Source: Microcystis aeruginosa W13-11 (GTDB taxonomy: Bacteria > Cyanobacteriota > Cyanobacteriia > Cyanobacteriales > Microcystaceae). From it: a stretch of DNA of 21,908 bases. Each line of letters begins with the position of its first letter. Position 1 is the first letter of the stretch. Shown here in pieces: positions 14,796 through 21,908 of the stretch. The position numbers and the translations under genes were made by a program. The stretch covers positions 1 to 21,908 of the forward strand of contig JAADBR010000061.1 of NCBI GenBank assembly GCA_009995705.1, given 5' to 3'. Under the pieces are notes generated by a model. That model was not told the origin of the DNA, ran no database searches, and was given only the letters and a program-made list of their open reading frames with translations.

Positions 14796-17516
14796 CTATT
14801 GCAGACGTTTTAAGCGTTCTTGGAGAATTTGGGCTTGTTTTTCGGACTCTGCTAAAGCTTGCTTCGTTTTTTGGATTAAAGCTTCTGGAGCTTTTTCGAC
14901 AAAGCTAGGTTTATTCAGGCGATCGCTCAAACTCCTGATTTCTCCTTCTACTTTAGCTAAATTTTTCGCTAATTTCCCGGCCAATACCGATATATCAACC
15001 AATCCGGACAGGGGGATGAGGATTTCTACCGTAGCGACAACACCAGCGATCGCTTGATTGACTTCCTCGGTTAATTTGACCGTCAAAATTAACTTTTCGA
15101 TCTTAGCCAAGTCCTTTAAGTACACTTGTCCGCGTTGCAAAATAGCTAATTCTTGGCTGTTTTCTGTCTGTAAAATTGCCGTGATCGTTGCCCCCGGTTT
15201 AATCCCCGCTTCAGCCCGCAAATTACGCAACACCCGAATACTTTCTATTAATAACTCAAAAGTATTTTCTAAGTCTAGATCGATCAGAGAACTATCGGCT
15301 ATTGGATAGGTTTCTAAAGCCAAAACTTGCTGATTTTCTTGGGTTAAATTATGCCAAATTTCTTCAGTAATATGGGGCATAAAGGGATGTAATAATTTTA
15401 ATGTTCCTGCCAAGATAAAAGCCAAAGTTTGCCGGGATGTAGCACAAGAAACCGATTCTTTCTCCTTCCATAAACGAGTTTTCACTAACTCGATATACCA
15501 ATCGCAGAAATCGCGCCAGATAAATTCGTATAGACCTTTTGCCGCTTCTCCCATGCCATAATTTTCTAGATAATCTCTAGTTTTTTGCACTGTTTGATGA
15601 TAACGAGATAAAATCCAGCGATCGGCTAATTCTAAATTTTCTAAAGCTGGTTCTCCCAATTCTTCTGGAGTTTTTCCCTCCAGATTCATCATGACAAAAC
15701 GGGAAGCATTCCAAATTTTATTGGCAAAATTTCGGGCCGCTTCTACGGATTCCGATTCATCGGTTTTACGGTTATATTGCAGACTGATATCCTGTCCTGC
15801 TCCTGCCACTTCTCGAATTAAGGTATATCGTAAAGCATCGGTTCCATATTTATCAATTAAAATTAGGGGATCGATGCCATTATTGGCGGATTTAGACATT
15901 TTTTTGCCGTTTTCATCCCTAACTAAACCGTGAATATAGACATCTTTAAAAGGCATTTGTCGCGTAAAATAGCCCGCCATCATCGTCATTCTGGCCACCC
16001 AGAAAAAGATAATATCAAAACCAGTGACGAGGGTTGTGGTGGGATAATAGGTGTCTAGATCAAGGGTTTTTTCTGGCCATCCCATAGTTGAAAATGGCCA
16101 CAATCCCGAGGAAAACCAAGTATCTAAAACATCGGGGTCTTGTTGAATAATTATATCCTCTCCATACTCTTGTTTGGCCTTGGCTAAAGCGGAGGTTTCA
16201 TCCCAGGCAACAACGAAGGGAGTATGGTTAGTAATTTCGTTATTGGTTTCACTGATAATATACCAAGCGGGAATTTGATGACCCCACCACAGTTGTCGAG
16301 AAATACACCAATCTTTTAGTTTAACTAACCAATCACGATAAACTTTTGTCCATCTTTCTGGCACAAAACGGGGCGAGTTTTCCTGATCTAAACAGGTTAA
16401 AGCTTTTGTGGCTAAAGGTTCAATTTTAACGAACCATTGGGTAGATAAAAGGGGTTCCACGGGAACTTTACCTCGATCGCTATAGGGGACACTATGGCGA
16501 TAGGCTTCAATCTTAACTAAAAAACCATCTTCATCGAGTTTTTTAACGACATTTTTGCGGGCAACAAAACGATCTTGACCTGCGAATATTCCGGCATTTT
16601 CGTTTAAACTGCCGTCCAAATTCATGATATTAATAAAGGCTAAATTATGGCGTTTACCCATCTCAAAATCCTTGGGATCGTGGGCCGGTGTAACTTTGAC
16701 GCAACCGGTACCGAATTGGGGATCCACTAATTCATCGGCAATAATCGGGATTTCTCGCCCCATTATTGGTAAAGTGACGGTTTTGCCGATTAAATGGCGA
16801 TAACGGGGGTCTTGCGGGTTGACAGCGACACCAGTATCACCGAGCATGGTTTCGGGCCTTGTGGTGGCTACTTGAAGATAACCGCTACCATCGCTGAGAG
16901 GATAGCGAAAATACCAGAGATTTCCCTCAATATCCTTGTTTTCCACCTCTAAATCGGAAACAGCCGAACGGGATTCGGGACACCAGTTAACTAAGTATTG
17001 ACCGCGATAGATTAATCCGTCCTCATAAAGTTTGATAAAAGCAGTACGGACAGCATGGGAAAGTCCCTCGTCCATAGTGAAACGTTCCCGAGTCCAATCG
17101 ACGGATACCCCCAAGCGTCGCAGTTGATTAATAATGGTACTACCTGACTCCTCTTTCCATTGCCAAGCGCGTTCGAGGAATTTTTCCCTTCCTAGTTGAT
17201 AACGGTCGGTTTTTTCGGCTTTTAATTGGCGATCGAGTATAGCTTGTACTGCAATACTAGCGTGATCTGTTCCGGGCAGCCAGAGGGTATTTTTGCCGGT
17301 CATGCGTTTGTAGCGAACAAGTGTATCAATCAATGCACTCTCGAAAGCGTGACCCATGTGGAGACTACCGGTAACATTGGGAGGAGGGATGACTATACAG
17401 TAGGTTTCGCCGCCTTTTTCGGGGTTTGCCGTAAATATTTCTTGATTTTCCCAATATTGCTGCCATTTCGTTTCTGTGATCTTGGGATCGTATTGCTTCG
17501 ATAGTTCCGAGGTCAT
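14796..17516 (-). CDS. valS: Valyl-tRNA synthetase
   Basis: This class I synthetase charges tRNA-Val and edits mischarged Thr. The 906 residues match bacterial ValS. The HIGH motif is HMGH (53-56) after PPPNVTGSL, the CP1 editing domain lies around residues 190-330 with [27 protein letters not shown] follows, and KMSKS is at 539-543 in [14 protein letters not shown]. An anticodon-binding domain and a C-terminal coiled-coil arm ([20 protein letters not shown]) end the protein. Two HIP1 octamers lie in the 3' part of the gene. It is monocistronic, and its start is separated from the IS-rich region to the right by a short leader. Confidence 0.97.
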   Translation of the reverse strand: MTSELSKQYDPKITETKWQQYWENQEIFTANPEKGGETYCIVIPPPNVTGSLHMGHAFESALIDTLVRYKRMTGKNTLWLPGTDHASIAVQAILDRQLKAEKTDRYQLGREKFLERAWQWKEESGSTIINQLRRLGVSVDWTRERFTMDEGLSHAVRTAFIKLYEDGLIYRGQYLVNWCPESRSAVSDLEVENKDIEGNLWYFRYPLSDGSGYLQVATTRPETMLGDTGVAVNPQDPRYRHLIGKTVTLPIMGREIPIIADELVDPQFGTGCVKVTPAHDPKDFEMGKRHNLAFINIMNLDGSLNENAGIFAGQDRFVARKNVVKKLDEDGFLVKIEAYRHSVPYSDRGKVPVEPLLSTQWFVKIEPLATKALTCLDQENSPRFVPERWTKVYRDWLVKLKDWCISRQLWWGHQIPAWYIISETNNEITNHTPFVVAWDETSALAKAKQEYGEDIIIQQDPDVLDTWFSSGLWPFSTMGWPEKTLDLDTYYPTTTLVTGFDIIFFWVARMTMMAGYFTRQMPFKDVYIHGLVRDENGKKMSKSANNGIDPLILIDKYGTDALRYTLIREVAGAGQDISLQYNRKTDESESVEAARNFANKIWNASRFVMMNLEGKTPEELGEPALENLELADRWILSRYHQTVQKTRDYLENYGMGEAAKGLYEFIWRDFCDWYIELVKTRLWKEKESVSCATSRQTLAFILAGTLKLLHPFMPHITEEIWHNLTQENQQVLALETYPIADSSLIDLDLENTFELLIESIRVLRNLRAEAGIKPGATITAILQTENSQELAILQRGQVYLKDLAKIEKLILTVKLTEEVNQAIAGVVATVEILIPLSGLVDISVLAGKLAKNLAKVEGEIRSLSDRLNKPSFVEKAPEALIQKTKQALAESEKQAQILQERLKRLQ
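14919..15053. repeat. HIP1 octamers GCGATCGC
   Basis: Two copies of the palindrome GCGATCGC are at 14919-14926 and 15046-15053. Two more are at 9627-9634 (helicase-like gene) and 12056-12063 (hemB). HIP1 is over-represented in many cyanobacterial genomes and supports the assignment. All four lie in coding DNA of core genes; none lies in the TA island or the IS graveyard. Confidence 0.85.
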
Positions 17517-17944
17517 GATGGGGGGATTCTACAATTCTTAGTTCTTTGTCAATTGTCCCACATTTGGGAGAGATCAAATTCCTGTTTAGTTGCCAGCTAA
17601 AAATTTTCAAGAGTCCTATTAAGATAGCTGTTATCTTTTGCTGGGGTAAACATAGCTAATTTTTGGTAATTCTTTTGCATTTCACCAGTATAATAATTGC
17701 TATAATCAATTGAGGGAGTCAATCAATAGGTAGGTATTAAAAACTTTCAGATGCCTCCCTTATTAAGGTAGGGTTGATTCATTTAAATTAAGTACAGCTA
17801 ATTTTGAGTCAATAAATTTGATTGAAGATTCTCAAGTTTATCTTTCTCTAACCAAAAAAGTTAGTCACAATAGTTAATCTTTAATCCCCTGCTAATATTT
17901 ATTATGAATAGATTGATAAAGCTTGTTATCAAGCCACTAAAAGC

Positions 17945-18420
17945 CTATCTATCTTGAAATTGTCCGAGAGTACATCCTGTTAATTTAGCTAATTTTTCTG
18001 CTTCTTACATCGACAAAACTATCAGTTTTTCCCAACGTTCAGCTAACCACTTTTGTACCTCCGTTATTAAGAGAAAACCCAAACCTCTGAAAAGATTCAA
18101 TCCTATAGTTGTGAGAATTGACTAATTGCTTGCCGCTTGAAAATCACTGATCTCGCTTTTATCTTGCTCAAAAATTACATCTTTTACCCAATGTAACTGA
18201 TTTTTTATTTTCCAATGTCCTCGAATAATTTTGGTAAATACTTGAGCGGATTCGGTTAGGCTACACTTCGACACATTTCGACAGGCTCAATGTAAAGGCT
18301 CAGTGACCGCTGATATAGTAAGCTGTTTCTTCATAAGTTTTATCCCCGCGACTACTCTTTCTTTCTACTTTAATAAGTCTTCGCAGATTTTCAAACCCTT
18401 GTCTTTCATTTTTCCGGTTT
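17945..18420 (-). pseudogene. ISAs1-like transposase remnant
   Basis: The minus strand first reads GFENLRRLIKVERK and then TYEETAYYIS. After a ~49-bp insert it resumes with LTESAQVFTKIIRGHWKIKN, QLHWVKDVIFEQDKSEISDF, ILTTIGLNLFRGLGF and WLAERWEKL. The GHWxIxNxLHWVKDVxFxxD block and NLxR segment are the conserved C-terminal half of ISAs1-family transposases. In-frame stops occur at a TAG after QAASN and a TAA after IVLSM, and the frame then runs on to TAG 17945-17947. The N-terminal half is absent, replaced by an ISL3-like remnant. The copy is dead. Confidence 0.85.
18260..18308. mobile_element. ~49-bp insert inside the dead ISAs1 gene
   Basis: Between the codons for YYIS and LTESAQ about 49 bases intrude, including CTTCGACACATTTCGACAGG and GCTCAATGTAAAGGCTCAGTG. 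The insert carries two imperfect direct repeats, TTCGACA twice and GGCTCA twice, and puts stops and a frameshift into the gene. GCT (AGC on the coding strand) borders both sides, consistent with a 3-bp target duplication. CTTCGACAGGCTCAGTG-like units recur in cyanobacterial genomes from memory, so this is likely a tiny dispersed element. Confidence 0.6.
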
Positions 18421-18441
18421 TTCCGAACTTACCATGTAAAA

Positions 18442-18580
18442 TTAACTAGCAAAATGCCAATTTAATAAATATCTAAGACTAAAGTTTTTAAAGTTTCTAA
18501 ATCCACAGCCTCTCCTTTTAATCACCTTCAGTTTATTGTTAATTCTTTCAACTGTTCTCTGGGTTGTTCGGTTATCAAAA
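18442..18580 (-). pseudogene. ISL3-like transposase C-terminal remnant
   Basis: The minus strand reads TTQRTVERINNKLKVIKRRG, then CGFRNFKNFSLRYLLNWHF, ending at TAA 18442-18444. The ExINNKxKxIKRxxxGFRNFxNFxLR pattern is the C-terminal signature of ISL3-family transposases. Only about 45 codons remain, abutting the ISAs1 remnant, so one element was probably inserted into or deleted against the other. Confidence 0.75.
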
Positions 18581-18625
18581 TGATGAGTATGAATGCAATT
18601 CAATTATCTTAAACAAATAGGCTAA

Positions 18626-18751
18626 GAGTTAGCGATAAAATATCCAGACAAAAAATATTTATTTGATAATTATATTGAAAAACAAAGATATGAGTATAAC
18701 AATTTAGAAAATATAATTACTTGTGCAACAATGGTAATTCAAAATAAATAA
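18626..18751 (+). other. Unassigned open fragment, possible gene remnant
   Basis: An open frame of 41 codons ends at TAA 18749-18751 and includes KYPDKKYLFDNYIEKQRYEY. Its composition looks protein-like, but there is no start with a ribosome-binding site and I do not recognise a family. It may be the tail of a decayed gene. Confidence 0.2.
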
Positions 18752-19355
18752 TTTTGGACTAATATCGCCTTTAGTCTGACCCTGTTCCATAAGTTGATTG
18801 CGATGTCGAAGCCACTGCCTAGCAGTACGCCATCGCTAAGTGATTTTTCATATTACGTCAGAGCGTGGCGAAAAACTCGATAACCGGTTCGAGAGGGCGG
18901 AACTCGGCCAATGTAGAACGGGGGTGCTGAATCGTTTGTATTTTTTCAGGCTACCCCCCCCCTCCTTTTCCGATACCGAACTGAGGTTAATTATCATCGG
19001 TCAAGCGTCAAAACATCTAGGCTTTTCCTTAGTCCTGACAATGTAAACTTTAATTAAGAGAAAGACTTCTAGCTCCGATCCGATGTTACATTAATAATTG
19101 AAGCTAAAGAAAAAGGCTTCCCTGACAGATCAACTGGCAAGGTTGTAAAGGTCAAGTTCACAAAGGAGTAAACCCTGTTAAAGTTACATTCTGTCTCGAT
19201 AACGGCGATAACAGCGATCGACCTGAACGCTCATATTTCCTAGAGTAGAGAACAAGGGAGTTAGGCAATTGCAACTAGGGTTCAATGCTTCTCCAACCAG
19301 TCTCAAGTTATGAGGGGAAATACCTGAGAATCGGTAAACTGGTCGCTGTTATTGT
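18752..19355. other. Decayed intergenic DNA before proS
   Basis: No gene is supported. A 68-codon frame at 18840-19046 crosses a C-homopolymer and lacks family features. A 33-codon open stretch (19073-19171) reads DVTLIIEAKEKGFPDRSTGK and could be the end of an old gene; I cannot name it. The stretch lies between an IS graveyard and a clean promoter for proS, which fits insertion and decay upstream of an essential gene. Confidence 0.4.
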
Positions 19356-19385
19356 TTGTCAACACAAGTAATTTAATGAGATAAT
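19356..19385 (+). promoter_or_regulatory. Sigma-70-type promoter of proS
   Basis: TTGTCA (19356-19361) and GATAAT (19380-19385) are separated by 18 bp, close to the TTGACA/TATAAT consensus. Transcription would start near 19392, leaving a leader of about 27 bases before the proS ATG. Confidence 0.65.
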
Positions 19386-19418
19386 AGAAAGTCTTCTGTT
19401 CAAAAGGATATCGATAGG

Positions 19419-21230
19419 ATGCGACTCTCTCAACAGCTTTTTGTCACCCTCCGGGAAGATCCAGCCGAGGCGGAAATCCCCAGTCATAAGTGCTTAGTCC
19501 GTGCCGGTTACATTCGTCGCATTGGCATCGGTATTTACGCCTATTTACCCCTGATGTGGCGGGTTTTACAGAAAGTCTCCCAGATAGTCCGGGAAGAAAT
19601 GAATAAAGCCGGCGCCCAAGAATGTTTACTTCCCCAACTGCAACCGGCGGAACTCTGGCAAGAATCGGGACGTTGGGACACCTACACAAAAGCAGAAGGG
19701 ATTATGTTTGCCCTGACGGACCGGCAAAAGCGGGAGTTAGGATTAGGACCGACTCACGAAGAAGTAATTACTGCCGTCGCTCGTGATTTAATTCGTTCCT
19801 ATCGACAATTACCCGTTAATTTATATCAGATTCAAACTAAATTTCGCGATGAAATTCGCCCTCGTTTTGGTTTAATGCGGGGACGAGAATTTATTATGAA
19901 AGATGCCTATTCTTTTAATCTCGACGAGGAATGTTTAAAGAAAACCTATCGAGCGATGGATATAGCTTACCGCAATATTTTCCGCCGTTGTGGGTTAGCT
20001 TTTCGGGCAGTAGAAGCCGATTCTGGAGCGATTGGGGGTTCCGCATCCCAAGAATTTATGGTCTTAGCTGATGCTGGAGAAGATGAGGTTTTATTTACTG
20101 CCGATGAAAAGTATGCGGCTAATGTAGAAAAAGCCGTTTCTTTGCCAGCAGATAAAGTAGCTTCTCCCTTTAAAAAGTTTGCTAAAAAAGAGACTCCTAA
20201 CACCAACATGATCGAAAGTTTAGCTAAATTTTTTGATTGTTCTGCCACTGCTATCGTCAAAAATGTTCTCTACGAAGTGGTTTATGATAGCGGCATAACT
20301 GTTTTAGTTTTAGTGCATATTCGCGGCGATCAAGAGGTTAATGAAGTTAAACTACAAAATGAATTAGTTAGACAGGCGAGCCGTTACAATGCTAAAACAA
20401 TTTTGGCTTTAAAAATACCCGATGCTGCCGCTCAACAGAAATGGGCAACTAAACCTTTACCTTTAGGTTATATTGCTCCTGACTTAGAAGATAATTTACT
20501 CAAAAAAGCCAGCGATATAGCTCCTAAGTTTTTACGCATAGCAGACAACACAGTGACAGACTTAGAAAACTTTATCACCGGTGCTAATGAAACCGGATTT
20601 CATGTAGTGGGAGCCAATTGGGGTAAAGATTTTATCTTACCAGAATTAATTGTCGATCTACGCAAAGCCCGGGTAGGCGATCGAGCTATTCACGATCCTA
20701 ATCAAACCTTGCAAAGTGCTAGAGGAATTGAAGTTGGTCATATCTTCCAATTGGGCTATAAATATTCTCAAGCTATGAATGCTTTTTATACTAATGAAGC
20801 GGGAGAATCTACCCCCATTTGTATGGGTTGTTATGGTATAGGAGTATCGCGTTTGGCCCAGGCAGCCGTAGAACAATCCTACGATAAAGATGGCATTATT
20901 TGGCCGGTAGCTATTGCCCCTTATCAAGCGATTGTAGTTATTCCTAATTTAGCCGATGCCGAGCAGGTAAAAACCGCCGAAAGTTTATACAATGAGTTAA
21001 ACCAAGCTGGCATTGAAACCCTTTTAGATGACCGGGATGAACGTGCGGGAGTTAAGTTCAAAGATGCGGATTTAATTGGGATTCCCTATCGCATTGTCAC
21101 GGGGAAATCTCTCAAATCGGGTAAGGTGGAATTAGTCGAAAGAGCCAGTAAAAAAGCGTCAGAAGTAGTAATTAATGAGGTGGTTTCCTATTTAAAAACT
21201 GCTATTTCAAAGGTAAATTCTTCTGATTAA
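19419..21230 (+). CDS. proS: Prolyl-tRNA synthetase
   Basis: This class II synthetase charges tRNA-Pro. The 603 residues fit the bacterial-type enzyme with an inserted editing domain. Motif 1 lies around 60-80 ([20 protein letters not shown]), the TxE-type loop is at THEE 112-115, and motif 2 is at 142-165 with [21 protein letters not shown] YbaK-like editing insertion (roughly 225-400, [12 protein letters not shown] and following) hydrolyses Ala-tRNA-Pro. Motif 3 ([11 protein letters not shown]) is at about 469-479, and the anticodon-binding domain ends the protein. AAGGA lies about 12 bases before the ATG. Its own promoter is upstream and no downstream terminator is clear. Confidence 0.97.
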   Translation: MRLSQQLFVTLREDPAEAEIPSHKCLVRAGYIRRIGIGIYAYLPLMWRVLQKVSQIVREEMNKAGAQECLLPQLQPAELWQESGRWDTYTKAEGIMFALTDRQKRELGLGPTHEEVITAVARDLIRSYRQLPVNLYQIQTKFRDEIRPRFGLMRGREFIMKDAYSFNLDEECLKKTYRAMDIAYRNIFRRCGLAFRAVEADSGAIGGSASQEFMVLADAGEDEVLFTADEKYAANVEKAVSLPADKVASPFKKFAKKETPNTNMIESLAKFFDCSATAIVKNVLYEVVYDSGITVLVLVHIRGDQEVNEVKLQNELVRQASRYNAKTILALKIPDAAAQQKWATKPLPLGYIAPDLEDNLLKKASDIAPKFLRIADNTVTDLENFITGANETGFHVVGANWGKDFILPELIVDLRKARVGDRAIHDPNQTLQSARGIEVGHIFQLGYKYSQAMNAFYTNEAGESTPICMGCYGIGVSRLAQAAVEQSYDKDGIIWPVAIAPYQAIVVIPNLADAEQVKTAESLYNELNQAGIETLLDDRDERAGVKFKDADLIGIPYRIVTGKSLKSGKVELVERASKKASEVVINEVVSYLKTAISKVNSSD

Positions 21231-21615
21231 GTGATTAAATATACAGATAATTTTCTTTGTTTATGTATTCGATGAGCGAATATGAGTTGGGGTACCTTCT
21301 GTCATAGCAATAATTTTTCCAGCGTTGCTGATTTGAGATATAAATCTTCTTTTGTGGGATTTTTAAAACCTAGACCCAAACTAGGGTAAGGGCATCTCAA
21401 AGGCTATTGACAGTTGGTCAATTTTGTGATTTGCGTGGGCATTTCAAGTGATACCAGTCAAGCAGAATAGTTACGAACTCGACCTATTTGGTCGATTGTT
21501 GCTTAACAATTGAGATGGCAAATTCTACTTAAATATGCCTGAATTGCCGTCTGGGTAGGCAACTCACATAAAGTTCATTTTGTCAAGGATTGTTAAGATG
21601 CGCTTACCCAGGGCT
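21231..21615. other. Intergenic region after proS with tandem hairpins
   Basis: No coding frame is supported. Two adjacent perfect small hairpins occur: CGACC-TATTT-GGTCG (21480-21494) and ATTGTT-GCTT-AACAAT (21495-21510). Neither is followed by a strong T-run. They could be part of a decayed element end. Confidence 0.4.
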
Positions 21616-21642
21616 ACTAATATGCTATAGAGTTTTTTATCT
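21616..21642 (-). repeat. Short decayed copy of the DUF3782-like gene
   Basis: The 27 bases ACTAATATGC through TTTTTTATCT match 21864-21890 with two mismatches. On the minus strand they read RDKKLYSILVAL, against KDKKLYGILAAV in the gene at the window edge. Similarity ends on both sides, so only a scrap of a second copy remains. Confidence 0.6.
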
Positions 21643-21739
21643 CTGATTTGGTCTGTTACTATTTTACTGAATTTTGCCGATTCATGAAGAAAAAAGTGTT
21701 GCTGCCTTTGGGCAAGATAGAGCGATTACATTTAAATTT

Positions 21740-21908
21740 TTAATAAGGTCGAGGTTGAAAATTATCGGGAATATCTAATTCAAATACTTGGTCGTGAATC
21801 CGAGCCACATAAAACCCTTCTTGCAGAATTTTTTCGCGTAATTCTGGAGATACATGAACCGCCGCTAATATGCCATAGAGTTTTTTATCTTTGTGTTCAG
21901 GGAAAAAG
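21740..21908 (-). CDS. DUF3782-like protein, C-terminal end, partial
   Basis: The gene enters from the right edge; 55 codons and the stop TAA (21740-21742) are visible. The end reads FPEHKDKKLYGILAAVHVSP, ELREKILQEGFYVARIHDQV and FELDIPDNFQPRPY. This is the typical C-terminus of cyanobacterial DUF3782/PD-(D/E)XK-nuclease-like proteins, multi-copy in Microcystis-type genomes, of unknown function. The LYGILAAV strand and the GFYVAR strand fit a nuclease-like core. The N-terminal coiled coil and catalytic residues are outside the window. Confidence 0.65.
   Translation of the reverse strand, partial: FFPEHKDKKLYGILAAVHVSPELREKILQEGFYVARIHDQVFELDIPDNFQPRPY

Noticed and set aside
18880..18905. GGTTCGAGA as a possible tRNA T-arm
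   Set aside because: The flanking bases do not pair as a T-stem, and no D-arm, anticodon arm or acceptor stem can be drawn around it.
18840..19046. 68-codon open frame as a gene
   Set aside because: No ribosome-binding site or family features; it crosses a run of nine C and lies among IS debris.
1..21908. CRISPR array or complete phage/defence operon
   Set aside because: The only regularly spaced repeats are the coding WD40 units; no array with unique spacers, no cas genes and no phage structural genes were seen.

Overview
The window looks like a chromosome segment of a bloom-forming cyanobacterium, most likely Microcystis or a close relative. Reasons: a PcxA/CemA-type proton extrusion protein, cyanobacterial versions of dxs, hemB, valS and proS, GCGATCGC (HIP1) octamers, a Ser/Thr kinase fused to WD40 repeats, several type II toxin-antitoxin (TA) modules, and many decayed insertion sequences. 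The species is inferred from gene content and style, not from a database search.

Layout. (1) 1-260: the 3' end of an IS200/IS605-type tnpB with its right-end hairpin, inserted just upstream of dxs. (2) 264-2232: dxs (DXP synthase, isoprenoid MEP pathway) and a good rho-independent terminator. (3) 2233-5523: a TA island. It holds an antitoxin/PIN-toxin pair, a DUF433 antitoxin whose toxin is reduced to 11 codons, a vapBC pair on the minus strand with an inverted-repeat operator, a truncated vapB copy, a deletion-scarred copy of the first module, and a higBA pair. (4) 5552-7702: a minus-strand kinase/WD40 gene split by one in-frame TAA inside the kinase domain, with near-identical 126-bp WD40 repeats. 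(5) 7703-8122: non-coding, with a perfect 18-bp palindrome. (6) 8123-11656: pxcA and, divergently, a UvrD-like P-loop protein. (7) 11729-12715: hemB (tetrapyrrole synthesis) on the minus strand. (8) 13140-14174: a phasin-like helical protein, an unnamed four-Cys protein and a 49-residue protein. (9) 14796-17516: valS on the minus strand. (10) 17517-19355: an insertion-sequence graveyard with ISAs1-like and ISL3-like remnants and a ~49-bp insert. (11) 19356-21230: proS with a readable promoter. (12) 21231-21908: non-coding sequence, then the C-terminal end of a DUF3782-like protein running off the window.

The housekeeping genes (dxs, hemB, valS, proS, pxcA) are single, intact and separately oriented, so they do not form one operon. 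The accessory material lies between them. The clearest cases of ongoing change are the TA island, where copies are truncated and fused, the kinase gene with its nonsense codon, and the TnpB remnant whose predicted guide RNA would read into the dxs upstream region. I found no convincing wholly new defence or biosynthetic system.
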